A stretch of 64,000 nt of DNA, taken from Straminergon stramineum. Its lineage: Eukaryota > Streptophyta > Bryopsida > Hypnales > Calliergonaceae. Position numbers and translations under genes: made by a program. This document shows positions 36,289 to 48,789 of the stretch, piece by piece (within the stretch, counting starts at the first letter, position 1; every line of letters begins with the position of its first letter). The stretch covers positions 10,545,001 through 10,609,000 of the forward strand of contig OY987266.1 of NCBI GenBank assembly GCA_963920665.1, in the 5' to 3' direction. The notes under the pieces are model-generated. The model did no database searches and had not been told where the DNA came from. It saw nothing but the letters and a program-made list of their open reading frames with translations.

Positions 36289-37385
36289 CATACAATCCAC
36301 ATCTCATGTTTGGCACACCATTTTCAAATTTTGTCACCCCTATGCAATCCTTATTGCAGTCATAGCAATTGCCTATGATTCCTGGCCTCTCATACTTCCA
36401 ACAATTTTCTCTACCTTTTCCTATGCAACCAACATGGCCTTCGCAGCAAAATCTTGAAGAAAGACAAAGAGAAACTTAAATGTGTAGTTAGAACTTAGCT
36501 TAATTCTAGTTTATAACTTTAGTTCTAATTCTAAGCTCTAGCTTAAGGTAGCCTTTTGAGGGAAAACTAAGCATCAAGGATGAGTGAAGAAAGAGTCAGA
36601 TAGTCGGACTTGAGCAGCAACAAGGAGTTCTTTGAGCAAAAATATAACAATCAACTTCCTCATAATTTAAAAGTATATGTTTGCATTAAAATAGCATCGT
36701 GTACATCTTATTCTCCTTCTGTGCCATGCTATGAGGTGTACAATGAAATCACATTTGGGTGCCAAAATTCTCGCTTCCAAGAATGGAGTGTTGTCGATTT
36801 ATTGCCCAACCTATGGTCGAAATTAGACAAACCTATATTATGAGAATAGATTCCAAAGAATCTTGACAAAAAAAATTCACAATAATTTTGTTCTTGAGCT
36901 AAAAATGAAAAAAAGAAAATTGAAATCTATTTGAAATCTATTTCCCCACATAGAGAAATTTTCTTTCTCACCAAATCCAACCGGCAGATAGGCCCAACTC
37001 CTTATCTAGTTGGAAATAGGTCGTTAGCTTCTAGTGCACTCATTCATTTTCTAAATGCTTCATTTAAACTACTAAAAGATTAAATGATACAGAGCATGGG
37101 TCCCCAATCACACTTGAAGACCCCAAAACACAATAAATAACTCTTTTGTATACCTCAAGAAATCATAGCAATTCATCTTTTGTAAGAAAATATCTTCTTA
37201 GATACATTGCCATTCTCCGATTACCAGAACCTTCCTAAAATAGGTCAATAACATGACATTTGTGAATATAGAAAATTAGGTCCTTCTATAGTATCACAGT
37301 AATAAGAAAAGATAGTTTTTGTTATACCATTGCCAATTTATGAGCAAGTTTGCAATCAAGATTTTAAATCCTTTTTTAGCTCCTA
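36289..37385. other. Spacer downstream of the transposase
   Basis: No gene was recognised. The 3' end of the transposon should lie here, but I could not identify a matching terminal repeat. Confidence 0.35.
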
Positions 37386-37389
37386 AAAT

Positions 37390-38165
37390 ACCAAGTCCCT
37401 GATTAGCTTGATGGGAGTATAATTTTTATTTTGATGAGTATCCTAGAGCAAAAGTTATGTTACAATAAGTCCAAAGTAGGCTAGGGTGTGCAACAACAAT
37501 AACAAAAAAAAAAACTTGAAATAATTTTTGAAAATTGATTTCTTGTATAGATTACATTTTTGTCTAAGTAGAAAAATTTGATTCATTCCATTTGGATAAG
37601 TGATATGAAGTTATGAAACTTCTTGTTTTGTGGGCAATCTTTGCAAATTCTTGAGAAAATAATGTAATTGATTTGGACTTGTACTCCATTTAACAATTTT
37701 CTAAAAACAAAGTATGATATGGTTTAGTTTGCTTTCTAGAACAATGGGACCAATGGGATTAGTGTATTTCAATTCCATCTTAGCGCTATCAATCATTTAT
37801 TTTTTCCTTATATCTTGTATCTACTTGGACTTTCATCATGGGATTTTATTTGCATTTTCTTCCAAACCCTCAATTCAATTTTTCAAAGATAAGGAAAAAT
37901 TGAAATTCACAATCTCGAGTACAAAAAGTTGAAGGATTCGAAGCCTTATAATCTAGTCAAGCTAGGAACACAAAAAAAAAACTTGCCTCCTTCACTTTGA
38001 AGGCTTATATCTTATGACTGATACAATCAAAGTTTCTGAAATTTCTTCCATACACTCTCATACTAGACTAATGGTAGATCCTCCATTAGATATGAAAAAA
38101 AGAAGACACCTAACTTTTTGTTGTTTGCATTGAAAATAGCAGTTTTGAGTGATTTTTAATAGAAA
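37390..38165 (+). mobile_element. Decayed relative of the TTAA-element family
   Basis: The interior matches 49768-50575 and 52785-53618 (blocks GAGCAAAAGTTATG, TTTGATTCATT.CATTTGGAT, TTTCTGAAATTTCTTCCATACA, GTTTTGAGTGATTTTT). The left end CTCCTAAAATACC is recognisable but TTAA and the right terminus are lost. Confidence 0.5.
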
Positions 38166-38169
38166 AATG

Positions 38170-39428
38170 GCCTTCCGACTGCAGAGATTATTGCCACTGG
38201 AACAAGGTTAGAAGAATTTGCATTACATCAGCCCACAATTCATCAAGGACAAGATTGAGTTGCATGCGAAGACTTCCAACAGTGGAAGGAGCCTGGATTC
38301 ATGGGAAGCAATGGATCCCCTCCCTCAAAGTTCTAAAGTATGTTCATTATGAAAATCCATCATTTGAAAGTTTTTAATTATTATTTTTTTTAACCCAAAA
38401 CCTTCCCATGCCCATTTTCAACTCCAACCGATAATAAAGTAACAATTCCATCACTAGCCTGACTTCCAACAGTAAATGACACGATCCCTTTTCCCCAACT
38501 GAGAAAACCGAGGCTTTTAACAGTAAATCCCTTGAAATAGAAACCCCACTGAATATCTGACTACCCTCTCCGTAGATTGGTTCAGAGTTTCGCCTGCCAG
38601 GGGGACCGATTCTCCGCGTCTGTTCGCAGTGTCAGGCGCATCACTGGAATAGAAAGAAAAAAAAGAAAAAAAAAGACTAATTTTTCATTCGACGTTCCAG
38701 AGAAAAATGCAAGATTGGCAACAAACGCTGTCTCACTTGTCGGCTGTTTGCAGAGGTTCACTATTTGCGCGCAGTTGCGGGCATTGCGGCTTCGACGAAT
38801 GCCACTCCTGCTACTCCACTACAGTAGAGATCTCCAGCTGGGCTTCCTGTTGTCGAGAATTTTTCGTCAGGCACGGAGTTCCCTTTACTTACATCACCTT
38901 CCTTCCCTCGTGCGCTTCTGATCACCATCGCTGTGGAGCTAGATCCCTGCCAGTTGCAGCAGATCTGGGCTCTGCTAGCTAGCGCCATCTTGTGATTCCG
39001 TCGTCTAGTTGGTATGTACCTAGGGAGCCATCTGGCTTATGTCCTTGGAGTATTGGCCTTTGCGTTTCGTCTCCCACTTGACGTTTGAACTCACTCGTCT
39101 GGAGCCAGGCGGTACTGCAGACGTACGGACTAGGTTTATGTATACTTGGGATTCAGTAGTTTGAATCTGAAAGAGTGAGTGCGGGGGACTAGATTGAGGG
39201 AGAGACCGGCCCGTACGTATGGTTTGAATGCTCTGGAGCGAATGTTAATGTGTCTGATCGGTCGGTTCTGGAAGTTTCAAGCAATGTGTTGACATTGCTA
39301 TTGGCCAGAGATCTAGTGACAGCGGTTCACTGTTCGAAAAACGTTGTTGTGAAGTTGGTCGTTGTCAACTTGTTGGGTATTGTGAAGTTGGTTTGGCTGT
39401 GGTAGTGGTGGCGAGTGCGGCTTCCGCC
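38170..39428 (+). promoter_or_regulatory. Upstream region and probable 5' UTR of the 39.4-kb gene
   Basis: Base composition becomes genic from about 38560. A frame at 38577-38982 has no recognisable domain and more likely belongs to the leader or promoter. A 5' UTR intron is possible. The promoter itself cannot be placed. Confidence 0.35.
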
Positions 39429-41599
39429 ATGTCTGTGCGGCGAGCGTCGCAGTACCTGGGCAAGTCGTCGCGGAGCGGCCGCTCCTCGCACGGCAATACG
39501 AGTCCGATATGGCCGGGGAAACTGAGCGTCCCGTCCAGTCCCCTTCGGTTGCACGATGAGCGGGAGACAAGTCGACTGATTTATAGTCCTCATGTGACGA
39601 CTCCTGCTGCGAGTGAGCGTCTGTTCCGGTCGCAGGAAACCGTGAAAGCGTGGTTGGAGTCCAGCCCGACTTCCGTCCTCGATGATCACCATCTCGACGG
39701 TGACATCAGCGCGCACTCGTCCCTCGAATCCTACAATTCTTCGCCTGTTGGATCTCCGTTCCGTCAAAGCGCCTTGTCTGCACGGTTTCTGAGCCCATGT
39801 CCTTCTGTTCCTCGTCATGCCGGGCTTCTCAGCCCTTGCTCCTCCGCACATCACCAACCTGGTCACGTCAGGGTAAGCATTCTAACCCTATTCTAACCCA
39901 ATGATTTGAATAAACGCCATCTTTTAATTCTCAAGTCGGGTTTCGAGATTGCTCCTGGGACTCATTGTGCGTGGACCGTGAATGCAGGTTAGAGCGATTT
40001 CCCCGCCTCGATGCCCCGCTGCGAATCGAAACCCAACCGATGTGTCGCGGATTGATGCAGCCCAAAGTACCTACTTCTTGTCTCTCGCTTTCAAGAGAGC
40101 ACAAAGTACGATCAATGGTCCTTTTGAACATTGCATTTTTGAATATTTTACTGCATTCTCTTTGTGTTGGCTTGAATGTGGCCAGCAAACGCGACTTGGA
40201 ATCACATTGGGATGTCGTTAGTCGTGGTTGGAAGGCGTTGTGATGCATTAGAACGACATGGGTATGGCGTTCTGTCGCATTCTCTAGTAATGCTACGAGA
40301 GTTCTGTCGTTCTAAGCACCTGTGTTCTAGACATTTGTGCGTGGTGTGCATTGCGCTTACCTTTGTGGCTTCTGTTTTCAGATCGTGAGATGTCCACTTC
40401 CCGTGACGAGGCGGAGGAATGCGACTCGCCCCGGAGCGACTTCAGCTTGACATCCGAGTGGCAGACCATGTTGGCGGCGGGGACCGCGGCCGGCATGAGC
40501 ACACGCGACTGCGACTCGTCCGCGAACTACTCCGAGTACGAGAATCCTTACGACGTTTTGAACGGCGGCTCCGACGCCGCCATGTTCCGCGCTCATCGTG
40601 CGCATGCGCAAGTGATGATGAAGCCCGAGCCATGTCGAATTCGCTCGATGGAGTTTCCGAAGGCGTCGCGGGAGCATGACCCCATCCTTCCGCAACGGCA
40701 TAGTGCGCCGCAGCAAAGGAGAACTGTAAATTATGGTACAATCAAATTCTACTCTGATTACTCGATGCCTTGCTATGGTTGGAAACTCTAGTCTTGTGAT
40801 GGAGTTGGGAAAGTGAAAGTAGAATCTTATTACGAGAATCTTGTTTCCGCAATGAATTTGTATTTTGACGATCCAGACGTAACTTTGGAGGCTGAATCTT
40901 GTTCAATGTTGCTAAATTCTCCTTTTGGTCTGTAGAGTACGTCGTTTTGCTAAATTTACTAGGCAGTGTAATGTTTATTGGGTTGAGAGAGGGTTTTAAC
41001 CAGTGTTCAGTATGGCATCAAACAACTTGGGAAAGGTGTCTGTCATGAAATGTACATCACTAGTTGTTTGATGCCATACCCGTTGTAACCCATTATAGTG
41101 CCTTCAATTGGTTCCCTTTAGGTTTTCTATTGAATCAGAAAGTACGTAGTCTTTTTAACCTTTCAAGGTTGTCTTGTCCATAGCGTTAAGGAACGAGAAT
41201 TGTATGGAACAAATCATGCTCTGTAGACCGAATACTTCTTTGCATGGGCTGCATTTGAGGATTGTGATTTTTCTGATAGATGGGCTGTCCTGTGCAGACA
41301 TGCACGATCTTGACAGAATATCAGGGCGAATCTCCGAGCGCTCCAGATCCATCGAAGAATCATTTCCGCGGCGAATGCAACAACATCGCACGATGAAACA
41401 ACCCGAAATCAGGCGCCCTGGATTGTTCGAGAAGATGCAGAACGACATCGCCATGGCATTTCGGAATTGGAAGACGGAGGAGCAGAAGGCCATCGCCGAA
41501 GCCAAGCGCGCGGAGAAAGCGGCAGCAAGAGCGGCGGAACCCAAGTTCACGAGACGACGCAGCAGTAAAACCCCACGTGGCTGCCTCTTTCTCGGATAA
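39429..41599 (+). CDS. Unrecognised Ser/Arg-rich protein, 4 exons, 405 residues
   Basis: Exons 39429-39872, 39988-40105, 40382-40735 and 41298-41599 have GT-AG junctions whose phases (0, 1, 1) keep one open frame. CDS GC is well above the flanks. The N-terminal half is Ser/Pro/Arg-rich and probably disordered, with many SP sites (for example SPHVTTP, SSPVGSPF and LLSPCSS). The middle holds acidic and aromatic patches (DSSANYSEYENPYDVL). The C-terminus has an Ala/Glu/Lys-rich helix (EEQKAIAEAKRAEKAAARAAE), then a basic patch and a single near-terminal cysteine (TPRGCLFLG). The helix, basic patch and terminal cysteine recall remorin C-terminal anchors, but the full remorin domain is absent, so this is only a suggestion. 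A stronger-looking donor at 40726 would break the frame, which is why 40736 was chosen. Membrane association by acylation is possible. Confidence 0.75.
41010..41079 (+). repeat. Perfect intronic hairpin (18-bp stem) in intron 3
   Basis: GTATGGCATCAAACAACT at 41010-41027 is exactly inverted at 41062-41079 around a 34-nt loop. Weaker pairing extends outward (GGGTT..AAC with GTT..AACCC). It could be a small MITE relic or a miRNA-like stem-loop. No known miRNA sequence was recognised. Confidence 0.6.
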
Positions 41600-42150
41600 G
41601 CAAAACACAAGACAGCAGTTATTTTCGGAACCCACCACAATGCTCCCACATTATTTTGCAACCAACCAGAGAATTGATCAACCCGTTTTGTCAGCGGCGT
41701 GAAATACTCACGAGTGTACAAATGCATTAGCACCCGGAGATCAGATTTGTCTTCAGAGGTGTTGGAACTTGGAATTAGCTTACCAACAGCACCCTGACAT
41801 GGATTTGTACAGTAACAACAACAGTGCTAACAACAACTTCGACGTCGTCATCACCGATTATTGATCCACAGGAATACAACATTGAGATTTACGGCAAATC
41901 ATCGCCAGACCATGTTTCCTTGGTCAAATTCTGAGAGATGGACCCTCCACATTCTTCTTACAGATACTCGATTTTTTAGGCAGGAACTGTAACGATTTGT
42001 TTCGCATGGATTTGTAACTCCGAATGCTTCTACTTCCAATAATACACACAATTATGTGTTCTGTGTCAATTCTGGTCTGCTGAGCATATTGTCTGTTATC
42101 TTGGATGTGAGCACTGAGCACGTTGCAAATGAGCTGTGGTGTTCGAAGCA
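41600..42150 (+). other. 3' flank of the four-exon gene
   Basis: This is probably the 3' UTR. AATAATACA near 42037 is a loose polyadenylation candidate. No independent gene was recognised. Confidence 0.35.
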
Positions 42151-42487
42151 AACACAGATCACAGATGTCGTTATCAGTGGAAAAGTAAGAAATAGTACAT
42201 ATTTAGGTTGAAGTTATTACATCTTACGTAGTGCATACTTAGATTGAATCTAATGAAATCTGAACGCGTTTGCAGCTGTCCAGTTCCGTTCGTGACCTCG
42301 TTTTCTAAATCTAAAAAGTTCATCTTCTACGCGTTGTAATGATACTGCATGTCTGCGTCGAAAGAAAGACAAACTTTGTCGCAGTCACATCTTTATCTCG
42401 ACGTATCGAGTAATGAGTCTTCCTGAAACGGCTCCGTAGATTTTGAACCCTTTCCGCAGCATGGTTGCCGATTATTCAGTGGACTCG

Positions 42488-42745
42488 GGTCGAGCTTATA
42501 GTTGTGTGACGAGCCTCTTGCGGAGGCGTTTTTGCCCCCGTATTTTACCCCTGGGGAAAACGCAGGAACCTGCGCAAATTTTTTTTTGCAAATTTTGAGT
42601 TCATATTTGCAATCAGAGGACCCAAATTAGATAGGGAAGCTGTTGACATTAAATTTGTTACGTCACAAAAACAGGGGGCTTTTTTTTACATTCACCCTTG
42701 CCTGGACCTCCGCAAGAGGCTCGTCACACAACTATAAGCTCGACC
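42488..42745. mobile_element. Mutator-like MITE with intact ends and 9-bp target duplication
   Basis: Perfect 39-bp terminal inverted repeats (starting GGTCGAGCTTATAG) lie at 42488-42526 and 42707-42745. The flanking direct repeat GTGGACTCG at 42479-42487 and 42746-42754 is an exact 9-bp target duplication. Long inverted ends plus a 9-bp duplication define Mutator-like elements. The 258-bp length and lack of coding make it non-autonomous. The interior shares a core with 6672-6898 and 1430-1700. Identical arms and duplication indicate recent insertion. Confidence 0.9.
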
Positions 42746-42754
42746 GTGGACTCG

Positions 42755-43920
42755 TACATGTGTTGAAATGCTTACGGAGGAGCAAATATTACTGCGTGCT
42801 TTACCTTTTATATTGACTTTCAGTGTATCATTTTTGTTTTTATTTTTATTTATTATTATTGAGAACAATGGCCTTCATTCCACATCTATGTTTGATAACT
42901 TATTAGAGCAGGCTTCCATGTTCAAAAAGTGGACTAACTTTGCAGGAAAGACAAAAAGAAATTTAGGAATTGAGATATTTGCAAGAGAAGAATCGATATT
43001 ATTGGCCAGCAAAATTTTAGGGAGAGAATAAAAAGAGTTGGGGAGTAGAAAACTTGGAAATGAATTTCCAATTCCAACTAATACAATCCGAAGTTCACTC
43101 TAAGTCCATGAAATCCAAAGCATTTACAACTTACTTCTTTAGAGTAGATTTATATGCTGTGAAAGGCTTGAACCTTGTTGAAAATTATACGGAAAGAAAT
43201 GCTAGATTTGGCCACAAAAGACAATACTTATTGAAATTTACTATCATTCTGAATTTGTATCACTTTTTTTGCTTGGCATTCTAATGCAATTTGAAACTAG
43301 GAGGTGAGGAGAAAAAGAAAAGATGAGACATTAGAAGAGAAAAGACAATAAGGGAGAAGGAAAATGAATGAAATGAAGAATAAATGATCAAATTTGTCTT
43401 TTCAAGAAAACAAGACTCTCCTCCCCCCCTTTCAATTTAAATAAGCTCAAAGATAAAAGTACCCTTTCTTCTATAGGAGGTGACCAATGGATGTTAAAAT
43501 TGTATCATTATAGAAAATTTGGGGTTTCAACAGGGCCACCTAATTGTAGACCAGTTCCCTCCAAAGTCCAAATAATAAAATTAATTAATTAAATATTTAG
43601 AGAAATTTTTATTTGGACTAGTCCAATTGTGGTGGACTTGTGGAGGCCCAGATTTTTCACTAATGTTTTGATCATGGATTTTGGTGAAAATATCCCTATT
43701 GATAATATTTCCTAATATATGATCACATATTGGTATTTTTGGTGTAAAGACAATGCAAATACTTCATGAAGCTTGTTTGTTTGTTTGTTTACTATAGGTA
43801 TTTGATGGTTGTATTGAAACTAAAATCAAATATATATGTATCTTTACAACATCCATGAATATCAAAGATATAGATACCTTTATGGAAAACAAATTGACAT
43901 ATTTGCAATCACTCATAACA
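42755..43920. other. AT-rich spacer, no gene recognised
   Basis: Two short frames (87 and 76 codons) lack domains. Nothing else is supportable. Confidence 0.4.
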
Positions 43921-43927
43921 TTGGGGT

Positions 43928-46900
43928 CATCACACCTTCTTTCCATTCTCAATCTTCAGAGAATTGAGTCATAGCACTCTCTCATTGGCTTGCAAAGGGT
44001 CCATTCTCTAAAGATTGAGAATGGGGATTATTCTCCTTTGAAGGCGAAGAATGGGTGTGAATCACATTTCTTTGTAGAAGTTTTCATCTCACTTTCCAAA
44101 GTTTCACCCCTCTGTTGCTACTACCGATTTCACCCTCTTTGTTGTTGAAAAGCCCATGGATTAAGGGTTTAGGTCGACTGCATCGTCATTGTTGAAAAGT
44201 GTGAGTGTTTATTTACCCACCCATGGTAAACAATTTGCACAACAAGTCCTTTTTATTTTGTCTTAATTTATTTCTTAATGGGTATCTAAGCATTGTCCAT
44301 TGAGCCTTCTAAGCAATTGACTCTTTCCTTAAATCATAAGTTCAAAGAAGTCATTGGAAACAAACATATTCACAAAGATTAGTCCTAAACAACATAGAGT
44401 TTTTCTACTAAATTTATATTAATTGACCTACTTTGAAAATTAATATAATTTAGATTATTTAGTAACTTACCTCATTCTAGGAGTTATTTTGCTCGTTTTT
44501 GTATAAATCATCAAGTTCTCCTTCAATTGTCATTTTTTGCTTACAGCTTGAAGAGTGGATTTTAATTACAAGTTGGCGGAATATGGCTACTGGAGATTTT
44601 GTCTATCCCTTTTCACTATTTAAATTTACTTATTCTATTCTACAAGTTGACTTGGAAGGATATGGTTTTTGATAAGATTTTCACTAATTCAAAGCAACTT
44701 TTTTAATCTATCATTTTTTTCAATGTTTCTAATCGCTTCTCTAAGATTTCCTTGATTCTATCTAATTTTTATCTAAATTCAAATTTTTGTACTCCTCCTT
44801 CATTCTATCATTCAACTTTGAATTTGTAATCTCTAATCTTTTTTTGTGCAATTGCTACAACTTCTAAGAGAGAAAGAGTGGTGAGATTAGTGTTTGTTGC
44901 TACTTCTTTCCAAACTATGGTGATTTTCCTTCTCAACCTACTCCCATGGCTAACTATTCTAATTCTATTCTAACTTATTTTGTATTTATTTTTGTCTTTG
45001 CACCTCCTTATTCCTTCCCTCTTCTATTCTCCTTCTACAAGTATTCTTTTATCCTTAGTTTGAAATCACAAAAAAAACAAAAAAAAACAAAAAAAACAAA
45101 AACGGAAAAAAAAATCTAATTTTTTTGTTGAGAGGGGAGGTGATGAAATCCTCCCTTGGCTCCCTATTGTGGCCTGACCTTGGGGCTTCTGGCAAATAGG
45201 CGGGACTCTGTTGCCTAGCCGGGGCTCTAGCCTGGCCGAGGCTCCTGTCTGTTGGGGCTTGGGCTCCCTCACTGTTGATGTATTTTTTGTGTTTTTATTT
45301 TTTTAATTTTAATTTTTTGGGGGGGTTTCGTCCAACTTTCAAGGAAAACTTCTATGAAAATTAGTCCCTCTACCTTCCCATGGAACTAAAAAATTTGTAA
45401 AAAAGAGAATGTGATGAGATTTTTTTGTTTTTGATACTAACTTGATAAACTTTCTAACAATCTTGTTTTTGAGGAATTATTTTTAGGACTCTAAAGTTCA
45501 AAGCTTCACCGTGGTTGGAAACTTTTTGCAACTACTATAAAACTTCTAAACTTAGAGGTCAAAGCTCCGCCGTAGTCCCCCAAAGCCCACTAAATTTCTA
45601 TTCAATTCTAAAAATCAAAGTCAAAGCTTCACCGTGAAATGGTAAGCACAGAAAATAATACACAAAGATTTTGACAAAAGAAAATTAAAGGAGGATAAAT
45701 CAAGAGTGTTAGTACAAAAATCATAAACATAACAAGCTAGAGGTTTTTCCTAAGCGGCATCACCAATCATAAGGGAAGAATCCTCTAGAGTTAATGCACA
45801 ATACTCACGTCCTAAACAAGGATTTGAAGGAACAACAAATATACTAAAGTAAGAGTTAGTACAACAAAATACTACCAAATTTCTGCCAAGACCTTGAAAA
45901 AACAGTACAAGAACAACAAATAAGACTTGAAGGGACCCCAAAGTCCTTCAAGGCTTACAAAATAGAAACAAAAAAAGCTTGAAATGCTCCAAAAACACCA
46001 CGTTTACAACTTTGGCTCAAAAATGACCAAAAGTCCACAATTAATGGACCAACATGTTTCAAAGCCAAAATAATGGCTACAAGGGGTGATTTGAGAGAAG
46101 AATGAGTGCCCTTATATACTCTTTCAAGGGCACTCACCTCCTCTCATTTCAACATGGTAATCTTATCAATTAGAATTTTCATCCTAATTTATCAATTTTC
46201 ATCCTAATTTACCAATTTTAACTTTCTAAGCTAGTCCATTTTCTAACTTTTGGAGATTAGCTCCAAATCACAAAAGGATTGATCCGTTGGCTTCAGAAGG
46301 CCATTTTTAGTCAAAACGAACCTCCAACCCCTTTTTCTAACTTCAAAATTTTAATGAAACCTAATGCCAACTTAACACCAAAAACGGTTAAAACCCCAAC
46401 TTTGGGAGTTTGATTTTTTGGAAAAAAGTAACTAGCTTAGGCTCTTAATTAGGTGTGGGGAGTAAGAAAAGACCTATCTTTGACCTTATTCTACTTTTAT
46501 ATGCTCCCCATCCATTGGTCAACTCCACCATAATTTTTAAATTTTATCGATTGTTGAGGAATCTTGCAACTTCGGATTCTTCTGACTATCGGAATGTCTT
46601 GAAACTTGTTGAAGCGTCTTATTAACATAAAAGAAGCTACTCTAATTTTTAGTGAGATTTTACCACCACTTGGAGAATTTTTAGGAATTTCCCATCATAG
46701 GTTTGGGTAGTTGACCATCCGAAAAGGCATCTTCTAATTATCAGAAAATTCCGAATTTTTTTGTGGAACCTCCCATGAAATCTCACAACACATGTGTAGG
46801 CTCATATTTTTACTCTATACATCGGCCTAGGGGGAACAAAATTCACCCCCTTATTTAATTATCGGTGGTCAGGGAATCTTCCACACCGGAGGGAATCTTG

Positions 46901-47902
46901 GCAAACCGACTTCGCCGTTGTTTCCCGGGCATGTTTTTAACCCTAAGTCACCTTCCTTAGACCAGAGATTCCTCCACAGTCTTGTCTTGATATTTTTAAC
47001 ATCTACAAGCCAATAATTGGGGTTCCTCTATTTCGTCGATGAAATGGGGAAACTGGAACCTATCTCCGGGAATTGACCTATGTGCCTCACCAGGATTCCC
47101 TCAACTAATATTAGCCAAGCGATGTCCTTTCTATGTGGGATTTTGAGCCTAATATGCTCATAACTTGTAATTACCACAATTGGTTAGGTTCTAATCTATT
47201 TACAAGTGGGATTTGAATCTAATTAGTAAAAACTCTCAAAATATGACCAAATAATAGATTGGCATGTAACAAACCTATTTTGGTTTTACACTCTTTTTTG
47301 GATTTTTTGTACTATTTTTCACACTTATTTTTGCAAAAAAAATTTTAAAAAGATAAGTGAGTCCCTGGTGACGAAATAGGGGCTCACAAAAAGCCCATGG
47401 ATTAGGGTTTAAGGCCATCCACATGATCATCGTTGAAAAGCTTGTGGATTAGGGTTTTAGGTCTCCATTGTGTGCATCCTTGCAGATGCTTTCAACTACT
47501 TGTGTTGAAAGGAAGGTGAGCAATTTCTCAAACAATTTTGTATTATCTAGAGAGAAGTTTTTGTGTGGAAGACGTCACAGAGCTTGTTTGAAGAAAAAGG
47601 CTTTCAATTGGTGGCTTTGGAATAGAAATTGACTACATTAGAAGGGAATGTAGGGGAATTGAATTGTAGTTGTGAGATTTCAATGGTGTTCATGCTGTTG
47701 ATTTCAATGGTGTTCTAATCAGAAAATAATTGCAGAAAAATAATCACAGGAGAACCCATTTTTCATTCTCCATTCTCATCCTCCACATGACATCAAAAGG
47801 GGTGTCATACCTTCTTCATGAAGAAAGGCTCCCTATTGGTTCCTCTTTTCACTCTATAACTTCTCATTCTTCAAAGAAGTTTCATTCTCGAAGGTGTGAC
47901 AA
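43928..47902. repeat. Candidate composite element with CACACCTTC ends
   Basis: The left end TCATCACACCTTCTTTCC and the right end, the inverse of TTGTCACACCTTCGAGAATG, resemble the ends of the 54221-55085 element. Next to the left end is a hairpin (CATTCTCAATCTTCAGAGAAT with its inverse, about 43943-44025) that recurs near 54343-54440. The 4 kb in between has no transposase that I recognise. It contains simple A-rich tracts (45070-45115) and three AAAGCTYCRCCGTRG-like repeats (about 45500, 45565 and 45625). It may be a single element or two unrelated ends. Confidence 0.35.
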
Positions 47903-48376
47903 CCCATATTGTGTAGTAGTTTTGGATGTTCCCTACTATCAACAACATTAGGTGGACCAACTTCTATTGTAGTCAATTAGTGAAATTCAAGCAAAAGAAT
48001 ATTCTTGTAGGAGAAACTAACATTGACAAGTTGACATAACGAAGAAAAAACATAAGGGAGATCAACAACGTGCTTGAGAACAAGGAGTAGTGTATGACAT
48101 TTATAATGTCAAACAAGAAATTCTCAATCTTCTTTTTGCATGGATACTTAGAAATAATATGTCGTACTTCCACTCTTGAATAAGGTTACCCCTAAATCCA
48201 ATAGGTTTCAATTTCTAAAAAAAGGTCTTTATCCCAATGGTACGGAATGTTATATATATACTTATACAATGCTTGTAGAGTAATTTAAGAAACTACAATT
48301 ATAATATTTCAAGTTTTTAAACTTGATTTTATTCCTAGGTACTTCGCCACTTACCTAAAACCACCACCATCACTTT

Positions 48377-48785
48377 GTGTACACCTCCAACATCAATAGG
48401 GATAGTCATAGTTCCTCCACCATCAAAATTTTCCATGGAGAATGAGATGTAATAGGAACCAATGGGAAGCATTAGTGGGTGAAGGAAGTGTGACACCCCT
48501 TATTCGTTTAGACGATGAGATGTGGAGAATGAGATGTGAAGAATCGATGGGAGCCAATGGGGAGCCATAGCATAGTCCAAAAAGGAATATTCTTCTTAAG
48601 AGAAATTTTCTATGCGTCCATTCTTTTCCTCCGGAGGAGAAGAATGGACGCATAGAAAATTTCTTCCAAGAAAAATATTCCTTTTCGCAACGCATGCGAA
48701 TAGCCAACTGCAAACAAGCACATCCCCATTCTCCATGGAAAATCCAGAGGATGGAGGAACTGTGACTACCCCTAATGTGTACCTA
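48377..48785. mobile_element. Large foldback element with 25-bp perfect inner stem
   Basis: The outer arms pair over about 60-70 bp (GTTCCTCCA, CATGGAGAATG and GTGTAC...CC blocks at 48377-48446 against 48728-48783). A central stem at 48601-48625 and 48640-48664 is a perfect 25-bp inverted repeat capped by a 14-nt CTCCGGAG-centred loop. Weaker pairing (AAGGAATATTCTTC with AAATATTCCTTTT) continues outward. It is non-coding; short frames here are palindrome by-products. Confidence 0.7.
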
Positions 48786-48789
48786 TGGA

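Noticed and set aside
39327..39866. 179-codon minus-strand frame opposite exon 1 of the unknown gene
   Set aside because: It is a shadow of the coding exon. The plus strand has consistent splice phases across four exons and the minus strand does not.
40725..40730. Alternative donor ACT|GTAAAT for exon 3 of the unknown gene
   Set aside because: It looks stronger than the donor at 40736, but it would throw exon 4 out of frame and lose the conserved-looking tail.
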